Shown here one piece after another: positions 12,990-14,255 of a DNA stretch of 14,255 nt; position 1 is the stretch's first letter; each line of letters starts with the position of its first letter. Position numbers and translations under genes: made by a program. A model generated the notes under the pieces. That model was not told the origin of the DNA and searched no databases. It saw only the letters and a program-made list of their open reading frames with translations. Source of the DNA: Acidobacteriota bacterium (GTDB taxonomy: Bacteria > Acidobacteriota > Blastocatellia > Pyrinomonadales > Pyrinomonadaceae); assembly GCA_013813755.1 (NCBI GenBank), contig JACCRD010000253.1:1-14255 (forward strand). Reading direction: 5' to 3'.

Positions 12990-14255
12990 ATGAATATTGA
13001 GCGGGCAAAAGAAATTCTCAAAAGTCAGTTTGGCTTTGATTCGTTTCGGATGAATCAGGAGCAGGCGATTGAGGCTGTTTTGCAGAAGAAGGACTGCGTC
13101 GTGCTGATGCCGACCGGCGGCGGTAAATCTTTATGTTATCAAATTCCGGCGCTGATGCTCGACGGTTTGACGGTAGTTATTTCGCCGCTCATCGCGTTGA
13201 TGAAAGATCAGGTTGACGCGCTGAAAAATAACGGCGTTGAAGCCGCATTCTTAAATTCGGCGCAGACGAGCCGCGAACAGACGGAAGTATTTCAAACAGT
13301 TAGAAGTGGCAGATTGAAACTGCTTTATGTCGCGCCCGAACGTCTTCTGCAAACCGGCGACCAATTTATTGATTTTCTAAAATCGGTTGATGTCTCGCTT
13401 TTTGCGATTGATGAGGCGCATTGTATTTCGAGTTGGGGACACGATTTCCGACCGGAATATATGCAACTGGCAAAGTTGAAAAGGTATTTCCCGGATGTTC
13501 CTTTGATTGCGCTGACGGCGACCGCCGACAAACTTGTACGCAAAGATATTGTCGAGCGCTTAGCGCTGCAGAACGCCCCGCTTTTTGTTTCGAGTTTTAA
13601 TCGTCCAAACATTTTTTATAAAGTCGAAGCAAAACGGAGTTCTTACGCTCGTCTGCTCGAATATCTCGAATCGCGCAGAGAGGAAAGCGGCATCATTTAT
13701 TGTCTAAGCCGTAATTCGGCAGAATCTCTGGCGGCGGATTTGCGCGATGAAGGGTTCGACGCGCTCGCCTATCACGCTGGACTTGATAAAGAAACGCGCG
13801 ACAAAAATCAGGAGTTGTTTTTAAAAGACGAAGTGAAAATCATCGTCGCCACGATTGCGTTCGGAATGGGCATCGACAAATCAAACGTGCGATTTGTCGT
13901 TCATATGGATTTGCCAAAAAACATCGAAAGTTATTATCAGGAAACAGGCAGAGCCGGGCGCGACGGTTTGCAAAGCGAAGCGCTTTTGTTTTTTAGCTGG
14001 GGCGATCTCAACAAATTAAAAGGCTTTGCAGAAGTTGAAGGAAACCGAGCGCAGACGGAAATAATGCTCAAAAAACTGAACACGATGGGCGCATTCGGCG
14101 ATCTGAAAACTTGTCGGCGAAAATTCCTCCTCAATTATTTTTCCGAAAATTTAACTGAAGATTGCGGACATTGCGACAACTGCAACACGGAATTTGAACG
14201 CTTTGACGGAACGATTATCGCGCAGAAAGCGTTGAGCGCGGTTTATCGCACCGGA
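12990..14255 (+). CDS. recQ: RecQ-family ATP-dependent DNA helicase, N-terminal part
   Basis: The first 422 codons of a RecQ-type 3'-5' DNA helicase, cut by the window edge. Seen in order: motif 0 FGFDSFRMNQEQAI (15-28), Walker A MPTGGGKS (40-47), motif Ia VISPLIALMKDQ, DEAH box at 141-144 followed by CISSWGHDFRPEY, ALTATA (motif III), and motifs IV-VI up to YYQETGRAGRDG. The RecQ zinc site follows: C375 in TCRR, then C392, C395 and C398 in CGHCDNC. The usual winged-helix and HRDC domains would lie beyond 14255. It acts in DNA repair and replication-fork processing. No ribosome binding site is clear before ATG 12990. It follows the ypdA-like gene by 29 nt on the same strand and may be read through from it. 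Confidence 0.95.
   Translation, partial: MNIERAKEILKSQFGFDSFRMNQEQAIEAVLQKKDCVVLMPTGGGKSLCYQIPALMLDGLTVVISPLIALMKDQVDALKNNGVEAAFLNSAQTSREQTEVFQTVRSGRLKLLYVAPERLLQTGDQFIDFLKSVDVSLFAIDEAHCISSWGHDFRPEYMQLAKLKRYFPDVPLIALTATADKLVRKDIVERLALQNAPLFVSSFNRPNIFYKVEAKRSSYARLLEYLESRREESGIIYCLSRNSAESLAADLRDEGFDALAYHAGLDKETRDKNQELFLKDEVKIIVATIAFGMGIDKSNVRFVVHMDLPKNIESYYQETGRAGRDGLQSEALLFFSWGDLNKLKGFAEVEGNRAQTEIMLKKLNTMGAFGDLKTCRRKFLLNYFSENLTEDCGHCDNCNTEFERFDGTIIAQKALSAVYRTG

Overview
The window is a stretch of ordinary bacterial chromosome at moderate G+C. It carries housekeeping, envelope and redox/iron-sulfur genes. I see no phage, transposon, integron, CRISPR array, rRNA or tRNA. The gene mix suggests an Acidobacteriota, perhaps of the Blastocatellia/Pyrinomonadaceae type: a secreted delta-60 repeat protein, a lone ~500-residue biotin carboxylase, a small MM0924-like protein, YsnF/AvaK (DUF2382) stress proteins, a YpdA-like flavoprotein and a GT-C membrane protein. 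That placement is an inference from gene content and was not computed.

Layout. At 1-290 (-) is the N-terminus of a secreted delta-60 repeat protein. Divergent from it, 425-3625 (+) holds a CDP-alcohol phosphatidyltransferase, a PGPGW-like membrane protein, a small DUF3592-like protein, a biotin carboxylase and a small MM0924-like protein. At 3703-4362 (-) is a secreted NlpC/P60 hydrolase, converging on that run across a hairpin. At 4691-6766 (+) is a large GT-C-like membrane protein. At 6844-8353 (-) are mrp and erpA, a probable iron-sulfur assembly operon. At 8468-8848 (+) is an ArsC/Spx-family thioredoxin-fold protein divergent from mrp. At 8948-10255 (-) are two tandem DUF2382 stress proteins. 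At 10586-14255 (+) are ygfZ, a small unknown helical protein, a YpdA-like FAD/NAD(P)H oxidoreductase and the first 422 codons of recQ.

How the genes fit together. From 6844 to 12960 most genes concern iron-sulfur clusters or thiol redox: Mrp as carrier ATPase, ErpA as A-type carrier, YgfZ as folate-dependent Fe-S enzyme maintenance factor, the Spx/ArsC-fold protein and the YpdA-like reductase. The two DUF2382 stress genes sit among them. Two of these proteins lack a cysteine motif known from better-studied relatives: Mrp has no C-terminal CxxC, and the YpdA-like protein has Ala at the position of the reported active-site Cys. A 22-bp imperfect sequence match upstream of both the Spx-like gene and ygfZ hints at shared regulation. 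All three convergent junctions carry a stem-loop, and two of these are convincing bidirectional intrinsic terminators.

I found no clearly undescribed system. The best leads are the cysteine substitutions, the small unknown gene placed 3 nt before the YpdA-like gene, the shared upstream element, and a 38-codon gene-like fragment between ygfZ and that small gene.
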